Made by a program: the position numbers and the translations under genes. A model generated the notes under the pieces. It saw only the letters and a program-made list of their open reading frames with translations, had not been told where the DNA came from and ran no database searches. A stretch of 64,000 bases of DNA from an uncultured Alistipes sp. (lineage in GTDB: Bacteria > Bacteroidota > Bacteroidia > Bacteroidales > Rikenellaceae): assembly GCA_910584485.1 (NCBI GenBank), contig CAJUAV010000004.1:114826-178825 (forward strand). Direction: 5' to 3'. Positions 19,135 to 28,783 of this stretch are shown here, in pieces; the stretch's first letter is position 1; each line of letters begins with the position of its first letter.

Positions 19135-19647
19135 TCAGTTCGAGGGGGCTTCGGTGCGATAACGTTCGGCCTCTTCGGCGATGCGTTCGACGAAGGGGAC
19201 GAGGCTGCGCGAGAGATTGCGCAAGGGGCGCCAGGCGACGGAGGTTTCGATCGTCTCGGCCGAAACGAGCTGCCGGTCGGCGTCGAAGCGGTCGACGGCG
19301 GCGCAGAGGGCGCCGAGCAGCAGGAGCCATTTGAGGATCGAGACGACGATGCCCAGCACCGTGTCGAGGGGGCCGAAGCCCGCGAAGCGGAAGAGGCCGC
19401 GCACGAGGCGGCCCAGGATCGAGACGGCGAGCACGACGACCACCAGCACGGTGGCGAAGCCTGCCGCGGGGGCGTAGGCCGATTCGATGCCGAGCCGCTG
19501 GCCGACGGCGCCGCCGAAGCGGGCGGCGAGCCAGATGGCGGCGACGAGGGCCGCCAGCGAGCAGATCTGAAGGATGAAGCCGCGGCGCCAGCCGTTCCAG
19601 ACGGCGACGGCCAGTGCCAGGCAGACGAGCAGGTCGATGAGGTTCAT
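19135..19647 (-). CDS. CvpA-family membrane protein
   Basis: Inner-membrane protein of 170 residues with four predicted helices: 'LIDLLVCLALAVAVWNGWRR', 'LQICSLAALVAAIWLAARF', 'FATVLVVVVLAVSILGRLV' and 'SILKWLLLLGALCAAVDRF'. The arrangement, including the 'NGWRRGF' loop after helix 1, is typical of CvpA/colicin V production proteins, linked to envelope maintenance. It is the first gene of the cvpA-rsgA-trmH run. Upstream, minus-strand TACCTTCG at about 19668-19675 resembles a Bacteroidota -7 element. Confidence 0.87.
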   Translation of the reverse strand: MNLIDLLVCLALAVAVWNGWRRGFILQICSLAALVAAIWLAARFGGAVGQRLGIESAYAPAAGFATVLVVVVLAVSILGRLVRGLFRFAGFGPLDTVLGIVVSILKWLLLLGALCAAVDRFDADRQLVSAETIETSVAWRPLRNLSRSLVPFVERIAEEAERYRTEAPSN

Positions 19648-19706
19648 AAAGTCGTTTGTTCGGGACCGAAGGTACGAAAAAAGAGCGGGAAACGATTTTT
19701 GCGGAA

Positions 19707-20558
19707 CTACCCCTCTTCGGCGAAGCGTTTCAGCAGGGCGATCTCCTCCGCCCAGCGGCTTTCGTCGGGCGTTTCGAGGATGAGCGGAATGCCCTCGAAG
19801 CGCTCATCGGCGAGCACGTAGCGGAAGCAGTCGAGCCCGATCGTCCCCTCGCCGAGCGGCGCGTGGCGGTCGACGCGGCTGCCGCAGGGCTTCAGGGCGT
19901 CGTTGAGGTGCATGCCCCGCAGGAATTCGAAGCCTACCGTGCGGTCGAAGGCCTCGAAGGTGCGGGCGCAGGCCTCGGCCGTCGAGAGGTCGTACCCCGC
20001 GGCGAAGGCGTGGCAGGTGTCGATGCAGACGCCCACGCGCGAACGATCCTCGACGCGGTCGATGATGTAGCGCAGCTGCTCGAAGCGGTAGCCGAGGTTC
20101 GAACCCTGCCCCGCGGTGTTCTCGATGACGGCCGTCACCCCCTGCGTCGCGGCCAGCGCGCGGTTGATGCTCGCGGCGATGCGGTCGAGCGACGCCTCCT
20201 CGGTGATGGTCCGCAGGTGGCTCCCGGGGTGGAAGTTGAGGCGGTCGAGCCCCAGCAGCTCGCAGCGCTTCATCTCCTCGTCGAAGGCGCGGCGCGACTT
20301 TTCGAGCGCCTCGTCGTCGGGGTGGCCGAGGTTGATGAGGTACGAATCGTGCGGCAGGATGGCCGAAGCGGCGTACCCCGCCTCGTCGCAGGCGCGGCGG
20401 AAGGCGTCGATCTGCGCCGCCGTGAGGGGTGCGGCGCTCCACTGCCGCTGGTTTTTCGTGAAGAGGGCGAAGCCCGTGGCGCCGAGGGCGCGGGCATTGC
20501 GCGGGGCGTTCTCCAGACCGCCCGAAGCGCTGACGTGTGCTCCGATGAAGTGTGTCAT
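19707..20558 (-). CDS. nfo: Endonuclease IV (AP endonuclease)
   Basis: Zinc-dependent apurinic/apyrimidinic endonuclease of 283 residues, matching the family length (about 280). The N-terminus '[19 protein letters not shown]' has the metal-ligand His. Further ligands appear in '[13 protein letters not shown]', '[20 protein letters not shown]' (Glu), '[15 protein letters not shown]' (Asp, His), '[20 protein letters not shown]' (His, Asp, His) and '[15 protein letters not shown]' (Glu). It acts in base excision repair in the cytoplasm. It lies 65 nt after the AraC-type regulator gene. Confidence 0.96.
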   Translation of the reverse strand: MTHFIGAHVSASGGLENAPRNARALGATGFALFTKNQRQWSAAPLTAAQIDAFRRACDEAGYAASAILPHDSYLINLGHPDDEALEKSRRAFDEEMKRCELLGLDRLNFHPGSHLRTITEEASLDRIAASINRALAATQGVTAVIENTAGQGSNLGYRFEQLRYIIDRVEDRSRVGVCIDTCHAFAAGYDLSTAEACARTFEAFDRTVGFEFLRGMHLNDALKPCGSRVDRHAPLGEGTIGLDCFRYVLADERFEGIPLILETPDESRWAEEIALLKRFAEEG

Positions 20559-20623
20559 GTGTTTGTCGGTCGTTTCGGCGGGTGCGGGATCGGGCGGCCG
20601 GGGCCGCGGAACCGCTGCCGCGC

Positions 20624-21526
20624 CTACTTATGTTTATAGCGCGAGGGCGACTCGCCCGTGTGCTGCTTGAAATATTTGCCGAAGAACGACTGCGTCGAAA
20701 AGTGCAGCGCCTCGGCGATTTCGCGGATGCTCTTGCCCGAGTATTTGAGCAACGTCTTCGCCTCGAGGATCACCGCCTCGTCGATCCAGCGGGCGGCGGT
20801 CTTGCCGCTCACCTCCTTGATCGCCGCCGAGAAGTATTTGGGCGTCAGGCCGAGCCGGTCGGCGTAGAAGCCGACGTTGCGCTCCGAACGGCAGTGCTGT
20901 TCGAGCAGCGCCATGAACTCGTCGAAGATCACCTCGCAGCGCCCCTGCTTGGCGGGCTGCTCCTGGCTGCGGCTGTTGATTTCGGCGATCAGGTAGAAGG
21001 CCGTCGTGAAGAGCGAACGCACCATCTCGTGCAGGTAGCGCTGCTTGCCGCTGTGCATGAGCTTCTTCATGAGCTGGAAGAGCTGCAGGATCTCGGCCGT
21101 CTCCTCCCGCGTCACCTTCAGCACGGGCGACTTGCGGAAGAGCATGTAGATCGGCAGCGAGGTCGAGAGCCCCACCTGGATGTCGTTGATGAACGAGCGC
21201 GAGTAGGCCAGCATGTAGCCCGTGGCGTTGGCCGTGATGCGCTCGGTGCGGATGATCGATTCGGGGCTGAAGAAGACGATCGATCCCGGGCGGATCGTGT
21301 AGCTCTTCAGGTTGATCTGCAGCGTCGCCTCGCCCGTCATCATGATGATGACCGCCGAGCCGTCGATCGATTTCGAGGCGTGTTCGGTGGGGTTCGTCTC
21401 GGCCGTCAGCGCCGCGAAGGCGAGGTCGTCCGAGAAGTAGGAGACGTCGTGCAGGGCGCGTTTGATGCGCTGGATCGAGATCTTGTCGACCCGTCGGCTG
21501 CCCGGGGTGTAGGTGCGGAGTGCCAT
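20624..21526 (-). CDS. AraC-family transcriptional regulator
   Basis: DNA-binding regulator of 300 residues. The start is the ATG at 21526 ('[17 protein letters not shown]'); the frame stays open upstream only because it lies opposite the lipid-kinase gene. The N-terminal part is a cupin-like ligand domain ('[20 protein letters not shown]', '[20 protein letters not shown]'). The C-terminal ~100 residues contain two helix-turn-helix units: '[20 protein letters not shown]' and '[20 protein letters not shown]', the latter with the usual FxxxFK ending. The target is unknown; neighbours (lipid kinase, ApbE, Nfo) give no clear regulon. Confidence 0.93.
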   Translation of the reverse strand: MALRTYTPGSRRVDKISIQRIKRALHDVSYFSDDLAFAALTAETNPTEHASKSIDGSAVIIMMTGEATLQINLKSYTIRPGSIVFFSPESIIRTERITANATGYMLAYSRSFINDIQVGLSTSLPIYMLFRKSPVLKVTREETAEILQLFQLMKKLMHSGKQRYLHEMVRSLFTTAFYLIAEINSRSQEQPAKQGRCEVIFDEFMALLEQHCRSERNVGFYADRLGLTPKYFSAAIKEVSGKTAARWIDEAVILEAKTLLKYSGKSIREIAEALHFSTQSFFGKYFKQHTGESPSRYKHK

Positions 21527-21540
21527 GGTGCGGATGCGGT

Positions 21541-22404
21541 TTAACGGTGCGGACCCTGCACGCGGAGCTCGCCCGCGAGGCAGCGGATCGAAAGCGGGAA
21601 GCGGGCCCCCTGCTGCCCGTCGACGTCGGTGGGTTCCTGCACCGCCGAGACGATTTCGATCTGCCGCGCATGCAGGTGGCGGATCGCCCGCGGGCTGCCT
21701 CCCAGCAGGTAGCGCAGCATCGTCCAGCACGAGAAGAGCAGGTTGCGCTTTTCGAGCAGCAGGCAGTCGAAACAGCCGTCGGTGATCGAGGCGCGGCGCG
21801 CCAGGCGGAAGCCGCCTGCCGTCTCGCCGTTGAAGATGAGCGTGATGAGCGAGTTGAGGTCGATCCGCTCGCCGTCGGCCGTGATGTGCAGCGGAATGTC
21901 GTGCATGCGCCGCAGCTCCTTGACCCCCTCCATGAAATAGGCCAGTTTGCCGTAGCGGTGCTTGCGCCGGTCGGAGGTGCGCTGCGAGGTGGTCGTGAAG
22001 AGGCCGAAGGAGAAGATGTTGACGAAATAGAGGTCGTTGGCGCGCCCGCAGTCGATGCGCTCGATCGTCCCCTCGGCGATCTGGCGCGCCGCCTCGACGG
22101 GGTCCTTCGACATGCCGAGGGCCCCCGCGAAATCGTTGGCCGTGCCGGCGGGAATGACGCCGATCGGCAGGTCGCACCCCGCCCGCTTGAGCGAGTTGAC
22201 CAGGTAGTTCACCGAGCCGTCGCCGCCGGCGACGACCGCCAGATCGAACGGCGCATCCCCCGCGAAGGGGTTGTGCGCGAAATCGATCGCCCGCGGCTCG
22301 ACGTCGTAGCCGTGCGCGCGGAAGATCGCCAGAATCGCCTCCTTGCGGCGTTCGATCCGGCCGCGGCCCGATCGGGGATTGTAGAGAAACAAGACGCGTT
22401 TCAT
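21541..22404 (-). CDS. YegS/diacylglycerol kinase-family lipid kinase
   Basis: Cytoplasmic lipid kinase of 287 residues. The nucleotide-binding N-domain shows 'VLFLYNPRSGRG', the glycine-rich 'VVAGGDGSVNYLVNSL' and 'PIGVIPAGTANDFAGALG', the GGDGT-like and GTxNDFA signatures of DagK/YegS/sphingosine kinases. The C-terminal sandwich contains 'SLITLIFNGETAGGFRLA' and 'ASITDGCFDCLLL'. Substrate may be diacylglycerol, phosphatidylglycerol or, in Bacteroidota, a sphingolipid base; not decidable here. The start overlaps closely with apbE (1 nt between stop and start). Confidence 0.92.
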   Translation of the reverse strand: MKRVLFLYNPRSGRGRIERRKEAILAIFRAHGYDVEPRAIDFAHNPFAGDAPFDLAVVAGGDGSVNYLVNSLKRAGCDLPIGVIPAGTANDFAGALGMSKDPVEAARQIAEGTIERIDCGRANDLYFVNIFSFGLFTTTSQRTSDRRKHRYGKLAYFMEGVKELRRMHDIPLHITADGERIDLNSLITLIFNGETAGGFRLARRASITDGCFDCLLLEKRNLLFSCWTMLRYLLGGSPRAIRHLHARQIEIVSAVQEPTDVDGQQGARFPLSIRCLAGELRVQGPHR

Positions 22405-22405
22405 G

Positions 22406-23410
22406 TCAGTCTTTGAGTATGAGTCGTTCCATGGCGGGCGAGAGGTACTCTTCGTAGGCCTCGCCCTCGCCGGCGAAGATCAGGTAGACGGGCAGCGCGG
22501 GGTGCGCTGCGGCGAAGCGGAGCGCCGCCGTGTCGCCCAGGGCCATGAACATCGTCCCCAGGGCGTCGGCCTCGGCGCAGGTCGGTGCGACGACCGTCGC
22601 CGAGAGCAGGCGCGAGAGGCGGCTGCGGCCCGTGCGCGGATCGATCGTGTGGGCGATCTTGCGGCCCGCGGCGTCGAGGTAGAAGCGGCGGTAGTTGCCC
22701 GAGGTGGCCATCGCACCCTCCGTGAGGGCGATGCGCCGCTCGATGCAGGCCCCGTCGCTCTGGTTGCCGTCGAAGGGGCTCTCGACGCCGATGCGCCATG
22801 GCCGCCCCTGCCGGTTGACGCCGCGGCAGCGCACCTCGCCGCCGATTTCGGCGATGTAGTTCGCGGCGCCCGCCGCTTCGAGCAGGTCGGCCAGCAGGTC
22901 GACCGAATAGCCCTTGGCGATCGAATTGAGGTCGATCTGCACGCGCGGGTCGCTCTTGACGAGCCGCTCGCCGTCGAGCCGCAGGCGGCCGTATCCGACG
23001 AAGGCGAGCAGCGAATCGATCTTCGGAGCCTTCTCGGCCGCCGTGCCCGCGAAGCCCCACGCCCGCACGAGCGGTCCCACGGTGACGTCGTAGGCCCCCT
23101 CGGAGAGGCGGCTGATCGAATCGGCCAGCAGCAGGTTGCGGCGGATGTGGCGGTCCGTCGAGTCGGTTTCGTTGCGGTTCAGGCGGTTCAGGCGCGACCC
23201 CTCGTCGAAGAGCGACATCGAGCGCTTGGCTTCGGCGTCGAGCCGCATCGCCGCGGCATAGATCTCCTGCGCGCTGCACGGAGCGTCCGAAATGAGGTGC
23301 AGGCGCGTGCCGAGCATCACCCCGTCGACGGTGCGGTAGTCGCGGCGCGGCGCGCAGCCGACCGCGGAGAGCAGCGCCGCGAGGCCGCAGAGAAGCAGTC
23401 GTTTTGTCAT
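22406..23410 (-). CDS. apbE: FAD:protein FMN transferase (ApbE)
   Basis: Lipoprotein enzyme of 334 residues that attaches FMN to Thr in flavoproteins such as NqrB/C and RnfG/D. N-terminal signal with lipobox 'LLSAVGC' (Cys19). Core motifs: 'VMLGTRLHLISD', 'GAYDVTVGPLVRAWGFAG', 'VQIDLNSIAKGYSVDLLADL', 'YIAEIGGEVRCRGVN', 'GAMATSGNYRRF' and the metal-binding 'IAHTIDPRTGRSR' and 'ADALGTMFMALG' (Asp). It is first in the minus-strand run and has a -7 promoter element just upstream. Target flavoproteins are not in this window. Confidence 0.95.
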   Translation of the reverse strand: MTKRLLLCGLAALLSAVGCAPRRDYRTVDGVMLGTRLHLISDAPCSAQEIYAAAMRLDAEAKRSMSLFDEGSRLNRLNRNETDSTDRHIRRNLLLADSISRLSEGAYDVTVGPLVRAWGFAGTAAEKAPKIDSLLAFVGYGRLRLDGERLVKSDPRVQIDLNSIAKGYSVDLLADLLEAAGAANYIAEIGGEVRCRGVNRQGRPWRIGVESPFDGNQSDGACIERRIALTEGAMATSGNYRRFYLDAAGRKIAHTIDPRTGRSRLSRLLSATVVAPTCAEADALGTMFMALGDTAALRFAAAHPALPVYLIFAGEGEAYEEYLSPAMERLILKD

Positions 23411-23430
23411 AAAAAAGTTCGCTTTGTCGG

Positions 23431-23438
23431 CAAAAATA
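23431..23438 (-). promoter_or_regulatory. Bacteroidota -7 element for apbE
   Basis: Minus-strand TATTTTTG matches TAnnTTTG and lies about 21-28 nt before the apbE ATG (23410). I did not find a clear TTTG at the expected -33 distance. Confidence 0.5.
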
Positions 23439-23501
23439 CAACATTTCTCCGATCCCGATCGCTTTCGGGCTGAAAAAGAGCAGATTTTTTTTCGCTTTTC
23501 G

Positions 23502-23531
23502 GTTGGAATCTTAATTTAATTCGTACCTTTG
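23502..23531 (+). promoter_or_regulatory. Promoter for rpsO
   Basis: TACCTTTG at 23524-23531 fits the Bacteroidota -7 element TAnnTTTG; GTTG at 23502-23505 is an imperfect -33 box with an 18-nt spacer. The predicted leader before the rpsO ATG is about 65 nt, long enough for S15 autoregulation, though no structure is evident. Confidence 0.65.
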
Positions 23532-23602
23532 CGCTACACTTTGGCGTGATTCCGTCAGTAAGGGGAATGCGTCGTAAAGTGAACGTTAAAAACACATTTT
23601 TT

Positions 23603-23875
23603 ATGGCTTATTTAACAGCAGAGAAAAAGCAGGAGCTTTTCGGTCAGTACGGCAAGTCTAACACCGACACGGGTTCGCCCGAGAGCCAGATCGCGTTGTT
23701 TTCGTACCGTATTGCCCACCTTACGGAACACCTCAAGAGCAACCGCCACGATTTCGGCACGCAGCGCGCCATGCTGCGCATGATCGGTAAGCGTCGCCAG
23801 TTGCTGGAGTACCTCAAGGAGGTCGACATCGAGCGCTATCGCGCCATCGTGAAGAAGCTCAACCTCCGCAAGTAA
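23603..23875 (+). CDS. rpsO: 30S ribosomal protein S15
   Basis: Primary 16S rRNA-binding protein of 90 residues, the usual length. The ATG at 23603 gives 'MAYLTAEKKQELFGQYGKS'; an upstream extension in the same frame lacks homology. Hallmarks are 'TDTGSPESQIALFSYRIAHL', 'HLKSNRHDFGTQRAMLRMIG' and 'KRRQLLEYLKEVDIERYRAI'. It is followed by its own terminator and then by pnp, the widely conserved rpsO-pnp order. Confidence 0.98.
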   Translation: MAYLTAEKKQELFGQYGKSNTDTGSPESQIALFSYRIAHLTEHLKSNRHDFGTQRAMLRMIGKRRQLLEYLKEVDIERYRAIVKKLNLRK

Positions 23876-23888
23876 TCCGCGAGGCACG

Positions 23889-23930
23889 AATGAGGGCAAT
23901 CCCCGACAAGCGGGGTTGCCTTCATTTTTA
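23889..23930 (+). terminator. Intrinsic terminator after rpsO
   Basis: A stem of about 15 bp (23889-23903 with 23912-23926; two G-T wobbles), a short loop and a T run at 23925-23929. It separates rpsO from pnp, so pnp probably has its own promoter or depends on read-through. Confidence 0.88.
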
Positions 23931-24267
23931 CGACAGCGGCGGGGCCTCTCCCGCCGTCGGCGCTCGGTGAGCGCAAGGTTCTTTTGCGCGGGAGGCGCGG
24001 TGCTCCGCAGCCTCCCATCGGCCGAAAGGCCGCATCGTTCGATCGCCGTACGCCGCTCCGAACGGCGCCGCTCCCGCGAGGAACGGTCGCCTGGTCCGCG
24101 AGAAACAGTCGTGCGGGTTCGTGAGGAACGGTCGACGGAGGGCAGTGCGCAGGTGCGTGCCGGCAGCCGCTGTCCCGCGGCGAAACGGCCGTGCGGGGAA
24201 AGACCGCCCGTTCGCGCGTGCCGCGCCCCGATAACAGAAACAACACATTACAGGTAATAAAAAATTT
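23931..24267 (+). other. GC-rich non-coding gap between rpsO and pnp
   Basis: About 337 bp with no gene I can support; the open frames across it are arginine-rich and repeat-derived. It holds three near-identical 15-bp direct repeats (see 24075-24134) and, at about 23999-24020, a stretch resembling the repeat-family sequence at 32670-32700 (CTCCGCAGCCTCC shared). The last ~40 bp before pnp turn AT-rich, a usual translation-initiation context here. I see no TAnnTTTG box for pnp. Confidence 0.6.
24075..24134 (+). repeat. Three short direct repeats upstream of pnp
   Basis: CGCGAGGAACGGTCG (24075-24089), CGCGAGAAACAGTCG (24097-24111) and CGTGAGGAACGGTCG (24120-24134) occur at 22-23 nt spacing, about two helical turns, in the non-coding gap before pnp. 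They could be a regulator-binding array or repeat debris. Confidence 0.7.
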
Positions 24268-26484
24268 ATGGAAGAACAAAAGCTGTACAATGCTGTCCGT
24301 AAGGAGATCCGACTGGCCGACGGCCGCGTGATCGAGATCGAGACGGGCAAACTGGCCAAGCAGGCCGACGGCTCGGTCGTCGTCAAGATGGGCGACACGA
24401 TGCTGCTCGGTACGGTGGTGGCCGCCAAAGACGCCAAACCCGACACCGATTTCATGCCCCTGCAGGTCGAGTACAAGGAGAAGTACGCCGCCGCAGGCCG
24501 CTACCCGGGCGGCTTCATGAAGCGCGAGGGCAAGGCCAACGACGCCGAGGTGCTGACGGCCCGCCTGATCGACCGCGCCTTGCGTCCGCTGTTCCCTTCG
24601 GACTACCACGCCGAGGTTTACGTGACGGTCAACCTCATTTCGGCCGATAAGGATACCCAGCCCGATGCGCTGGCCGGTCTGGCCGCATCGGCCGCGCTGG
24701 CCGTGTCGGACATTCCGTTCGGCGGCCCCATTTCGGAGGTGCGCGTCGTTCGCAAGAACGGCGAGTACGCCATTAACCCCGGTTTCTCGGAGATGGCCGA
24801 GTGCGACCTCGACATCATGGTCGGCGGTACGATCGACAACATCCTGATGGTCGAGGGCGAAATGAAGGAGGTCTCGGAGGAGGTGATGCTCGGAGCCATC
24901 AAGTTCGCCCACGAGGAGATCAAGAAGCATTGCGCCGTCGAGATCGAGCTCATGAAGGAGCTCGGCAAGGATGTCAAGCGTACCTACTGCCACGAGGTGA
25001 ACGACGAGGAGCTGCGCCAGACGATCATTAGCGAGCTCTACGACAAGGCCTACGCCATCGCTACGAGCGGTACAATGAAGCACGAGCGCGAGGAGCTCTT
25101 CAATGCGCTCGAGGCGGAGTTCGCCGCCCGCTACACGGAGGAGGAGCTCGTCGAGAAAGCCCCGCTGATCCACAAGTATTTCCACGACGACGTCCAGAAG
25201 AAGGCGATGCGCAACATGATCCTCGACGAGGGCAAGCGCCTCGACGGCCGCCGCACGGACGAGATTCGTCCGATCTGGTGCGAGGCGGGCTACCTGCCCT
25301 GCGCCCACGGTTCGGCCATCTTCACCCGCGGCGAGACGCAGTCGCTGACGACCGTCACGCTCGGCACGAAGCTCGACGAAAAGGTCAAGGACGAGGTGCT
25401 GGTACAGGGTACCGAGCAGTTCGTGCTGCACTATAATTTCCCGCCTTTCTCGACGGGCGAGGCGAAGGCCGCCCGCGGTCTGTCGCGCCGCGAGATCGGT
25501 CACGGCCACCTCGCATGGCGCGCCCTGAAGCCGATGATTCCGCTGGGCGAGGAGAATCCCTACGCCGTACGCGTCGTGTCGGATATCCTCGAGTCGAACG
25601 GTTCGTCGTCGATGGCGACCGTCTGCGCCGGTACGCTGGCCCTCATGGATGCGGGCGTGAAGCTCAAGAAGCCCGTTTCGGGCATCGCCATGGGTCTGAT
25701 TTCGGACTCGGCCACGGGCAAGTGGGCCGTGCTGTCGGATATCCTCGGTGACGAGGACCACCTCGGCGACATGGACTTCAAGGTGACGGGTACCAAGGAC
25801 GGTATCACCGCCACGCAGATGGACATCAAGGTCGACGGCCTCTCGTACGAGGTGCTGGCCGCCGCGCTGGAGCAGGCTCGCAAGGGCCGCATGCACATCC
25901 TCGGCAAGATCACCGAGTGCCTCGCCGAGCCGCGCGCCGACTACCGTCCCTTCGTGCCGCGCATCGTACAGATCACCATCCCGCAGGATCTGATCGGTGC
26001 CGTGATCGGCCCGGGCGGCAAGGTGATCCAGGACATCCAGAAGACCACCAATACGACGATCACCATCACGGAGGTCGACGAAAAGGGTATCGTGGACATC
26101 TTCGGCGTCGACAAGACGGCCCTCGACGGCGCGCTGCAGCGCATCAAGGCGATCGTGGCGCAGCCCGAGGTGGGCGAGACCTACCGCGGCAAGGTGCGTT
26201 CGATCGTCGCCTTCGGCGCCTTCGTCGAGATCATGCCCGGCAAGGATGCCCTGCTCCACATCTCGGAGATCGACTACAAGCGCTTCGAGACGATGGACGA
26301 GACGGGTATCAAGGAGGGCGACGAGATCGAGGTGAAGCTCATCGGCGTCGACGAGAAGACGGGCAAGCTCCGTCTGTCGCGCAAGGCGCTGCTGCCGAAG
26401 CCCGAAGGGTACGTCGAGCGCGAGCGTCGTCCGCGCCCCGAACGTGGCGAGCGCCGTCCGCGCCCCGAGCACAAGCACGAATAG
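24268..26484 (+). CDS. pnp: Polyribonucleotide nucleotidyltransferase (PNPase)
   Basis: Phosphorolytic 3'-5' exoribonuclease of 738 residues. Two RNase PH domains are present; the second carries the active site ('[20 protein letters not shown]', '[20 protein letters not shown]', with the catalytic Asp residues). Then come a KH domain ('[19 protein letters not shown]') and an S1 domain ('[20 protein letters not shown]', '[14 protein letters not shown]'). The last ~25 residues are a charged Arg/Pro/Glu tail with a repeated 'RRPRPE' motif. It degrades mRNA and may join a degradosome. It follows rpsO, as in most bacteria. Confidence 0.98.
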   Translation: MEEQKLYNAVRKEIRLADGRVIEIETGKLAKQADGSVVVKMGDTMLLGTVVAAKDAKPDTDFMPLQVEYKEKYAAAGRYPGGFMKREGKANDAEVLTARLIDRALRPLFPSDYHAEVYVTVNLISADKDTQPDALAGLAASAALAVSDIPFGGPISEVRVVRKNGEYAINPGFSEMAECDLDIMVGGTIDNILMVEGEMKEVSEEVMLGAIKFAHEEIKKHCAVEIELMKELGKDVKRTYCHEVNDEELRQTIISELYDKAYAIATSGTMKHEREELFNALEAEFAARYTEEELVEKAPLIHKYFHDDVQKKAMRNMILDEGKRLDGRRTDEIRPIWCEAGYLPCAHGSAIFTRGETQSLTTVTLGTKLDEKVKDEVLVQGTEQFVLHYNFPPFSTGEAKAARGLSRREIGHGHLAWRALKPMIPLGEENPYAVRVVSDILESNGSSSMATVCAGTLALMDAGVKLKKPVSGIAMGLISDSATGKWAVLSDILGDEDHLGDMDFKVTGTKDGITATQMDIKVDGLSYEVLAAALEQARKGRMHILGKITECLAEPRADYRPFVPRIVQITIPQDLIGAVIGPGGKVIQDIQKTTNTTITITEVDEKGIVDIFGVDKTALDGALQRIKAIVAQPEVGETYRGKVRSIVAFGAFVEIMPGKDALLHISEIDYKRFETMDETGIKEGDEIEVKLIGVDEKTGKLRLSRKALLPKPEGYVERERRPRPERGERRPRPEHKHE

Positions 26485-26594
26485 AACGAGGCGAGGCTGC
26501 GGCGGAGCGGCGATCGGAAAACCGCTCCGCCCGCGGCTGCTGCCGCGCCCGATCGATCACCACAAACAACCACTTTAAAACTTTTCTATCGATT

Positions 26595-28328
26595 ATGAAA
26601 CAGATGATGAAACTTTGTGCAGTACTGGCCGTTGTCGCAATGGCCTGCACGGGTTGTAACTGCTTCTCCGGCATGAGCAAGGCCCAGGACGAAGTGAAGG
26701 TGTCGGCTACCCCCGAGGTGCTGGTGCTCAACAACGGCAAGATCGCCGCCGAGGTTCGCGTCAGCTTCCCCGCCGGCTATTTCAACACCAAGGCGGTGCT
26801 CCGCGTCACCCCCGTACTGGTGTTCGAGGGCGGCGAGGTTGCCGGTACGACGAAATATTTCCAGGGTTCGAAGGTCAAGGACAACTATACGGTCGTCGAC
26901 AAGAACGCGGGCGGCAGCTACACGCAGCGCGTCGAGTTCCCCTATGACGAGCGGATGGATCGCTGCGAGCTTCAGCTGCGCGCCGAGATCAAGTGCCCGA
27001 AGGGTGCTTGCAAGGAGTTCACGCTGGTGAACCTGAACGACGGTTCGGTGCCGACCAAGGCGCAGCAGGAGATCCTCGACGGCGGCAGCAAGAGCGCCAA
27101 GGAGCAGCTGTGCCGCGAGTTCGGTCTGACGATCGCCTACGGTCTGAACACGCTTCAGAAGCAGATCAAGTACGGCGAGATCATGGAGCCGATGGCCAAC
27201 AACTACAAGAAGGTGACGACGGTCGTGACGAAGACCGACATGCGCTATGCCATCAACTCGTCGGCCGTTACGAAGAAGAACCGCGAGGATGCCAACCTCG
27301 ACATCTTCCGCATGACGGTGGACAACAACCTGAACAACGATCGTGCGTCGCAGAACATTTCGGTCAAGGGCTACGCATCGCCCGACGGTCCCGAGAAGTT
27401 TAACGACAAACTGTCGAAGGCGCGCAGCGAGTCGTCGAAGAAGCTGGTGGCCAAACTGCTGTCGGATACGGGTCTCGATGTGGACGCCGCCGCCTACGGT
27501 GAGGACTGGGACGGCTTCAAGCAGCTCGTCGAGCAGTCTGATATCCGCGACAAGAACCTGATTCTTCAGGTGTTGAGCCTCTACAACTCGCCCGTCGAGC
27601 GCGAGAAGGAGATCAAGAATCTTTCGTCGGTATTCGAGGAGCTCAAGAGCGACGTGCTGCCCGAGCTGCGCCGTGCGCAGATCATCAACAGCACCGACAT
27701 TCAGGGCAACACCGACGCCGAGATCCTGGAGGCCGTGCGCAACGGTCGCGAGCTGACGGTCGAGGAGTACCTCTATGCCGCCGAGGAGCTGGCCAAGGAT
27801 CCCGAGCAGCAGGTGAAGATCCTGACGATTGCCGTGACGAAGTACAACGATGCCCGCCTCTACAACAACCTGGGTGTCGCGCTGACGAAGATGGGTGCCA
27901 ACGATTTGGCCATGAAGGCTTTCGAGAAGGCCGCATCGCTGGATGCCTCGTCGGCCGAGCTGAACAAGAACCTGCTGCTGGCCAACCTGGCGAGCGGCAA
28001 GACGGCCGAGGCGAAGAAGTACGCCGCATCGGTGGATGCCGAGGCGAAGGCTGCGCTGGCTGCCGCCGAGGGTAACTACAACGCCGCAGCGGGCCTCCAG
28101 GGCTACAACGCCGCCGTTGTCGCCGTGATGAACAACGACCTGACGACGGCCAAGCGTGCCATCGCACAGGACAAGTCGGCCGATGCCGATTACCTGCGCG
28201 CCGTCATCGCTGCCAAGCAGGGCGATCTGGCTGCGGCCAAGGCCGAGCTGAAGAGCGCCACGCAGAAGAATCCCGAGCTGGCTGCCAAGGCCAAGAAGGA
28301 TGTGCTGCTTCGCGAGGTGGTGAAATAA
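26595..28328 (+). CDS. OmpA-like domain and TPR lipoprotein
   Basis: Predicted lipoprotein of 577 residues. The ATG at 26595 gives a signal peptide with lipobox ending 'AMACTGC'. An N-terminal beta-rich region is followed by an OmpA-C-like segment ('NISVKGYASPDGPEKFNDKL', then 'SKARSESSKKLVAKLL', about residues 255-300). The C-terminal half has tetratricopeptide-like helices ('YNDARLYNNLGVALTKMGAN', 'LAMKAFEKAASLDASSAELN') and an Ala-rich tail of further repeats. OmpA-C domains bind peptidoglycan, so it probably tethers envelope layers. It is 110 nt after pnp and ends at its own terminator. Confidence 0.85.
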   Translation: MKQMMKLCAVLAVVAMACTGCNCFSGMSKAQDEVKVSATPEVLVLNNGKIAAEVRVSFPAGYFNTKAVLRVTPVLVFEGGEVAGTTKYFQGSKVKDNYTVVDKNAGGSYTQRVEFPYDERMDRCELQLRAEIKCPKGACKEFTLVNLNDGSVPTKAQQEILDGGSKSAKEQLCREFGLTIAYGLNTLQKQIKYGEIMEPMANNYKKVTTVVTKTDMRYAINSSAVTKKNREDANLDIFRMTVDNNLNNDRASQNISVKGYASPDGPEKFNDKLSKARSESSKKLVAKLLSDTGLDVDAAAYGEDWDGFKQLVEQSDIRDKNLILQVLSLYNSPVEREKEIKNLSSVFEELKSDVLPELRRAQIINSTDIQGNTDAEILEAVRNGRELTVEEYLYAAEELAKDPEQQVKILTIAVTKYNDARLYNNLGVALTKMGANDLAMKAFEKAASLDASSAELNKNLLLANLASGKTAEAKKYAASVDAEAKAALAAAEGNYNAAAGLQGYNAAVVAVMNNDLTTAKRAIAQDKSADADYLRAVIAAKQGDLAAAKAELKSATQKNPELAAKAKKDVLLREVVK

Positions 28329-28353
28329 CCTGCGGACGGGAATCCGTCGAACG

Positions 28354-28392
28354 ACGGGCCTGTGCTCCTTCGGGAGGACGGGCCCGTTTTTT
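28354..28392 (+). terminator. Intrinsic terminator after OmpA/TPR lipoprotein gene
   Basis: A hairpin with arms of about 15 nt (ACGGGCCTGTGCTCC and GGAGGACGGGCCCGT, one mismatch and one wobble), a TTCG tetraloop and a following T8 run. Confidence 0.9.
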
Positions 28393-28409
28393 TTGTGAGG
28401 GGCGGGGGC

Positions 28410-28725
28410 TGCCTGTGCATGCCGTGTGGTTCGAGCCCGCGAGAGGGGGCAGTTCGCCGCCGAACGGAAATCGCACGCAAGTGCGGCGGGCCGAAGCCGT
28501 TTCGCGCTTTAGCGCGTGCCGTTCGCCGCCGCTCCCTGCGGCGGACGGCAAATCTCGCGTCAAGCCGCTCGAAATGCCCTCCCGCCGCCGTCGGCGAACG
28601 TATGGGAATCGGCAGCCTGCTTCACGTGACGGACGATGCGGAAATCGCATGCAGTGCGGCGGTCCTGCCGCCGTCGGCGAACTTATGGAAACCGGCAGCC
28701 CGCTTCGCCCGACACCGCTGTATAA
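28410..28725. repeat. Dispersed GC-rich intergenic repeat block
   Basis: Non-coding block between two terminators. It contains the repeat modules also found at 32335-32700 and 63490-64000. The clearest is a 33-bp module at 28466-28498 that matches 32571-32603 with two differences; a shorter version is at 28640-28665. The segment at about 28515-28610 aligns with the 63587-63675 repeat (GCCGTTCGCCGCCG...GCGGCGGACGGCA hairpin, then AAGCCGCTC, then GCCGCCG-CGGCGAACG). The inverted arms predict strong hairpins. No protein is supported. Confidence 0.8.
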
Positions 28726-28731
28726 AAACAA

Positions 28732-28761
28732 CAGGACCCTTTCCGAAGAAAGGGTCCTGTG
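28732..28761 (-). terminator. Intrinsic terminator after ferritin gene
   Basis: Perfect 13-bp stem (28732-28744 with 28749-28761), tetraloop CGAA on the plus strand; on the minus strand the stem is followed by TTGTTTTTA. It lies 22 nt past the ferritin stop. Confidence 0.9.
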
Positions 28762-28783
28762 GGTGTAAGCGAGCGGCGGCGGC

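Noticed and set aside
23916..24257. Arg-rich 113-codon frame before pnp.
   Set aside because: Made of the short direct repeats and GC-rich debris; no family resemblance.
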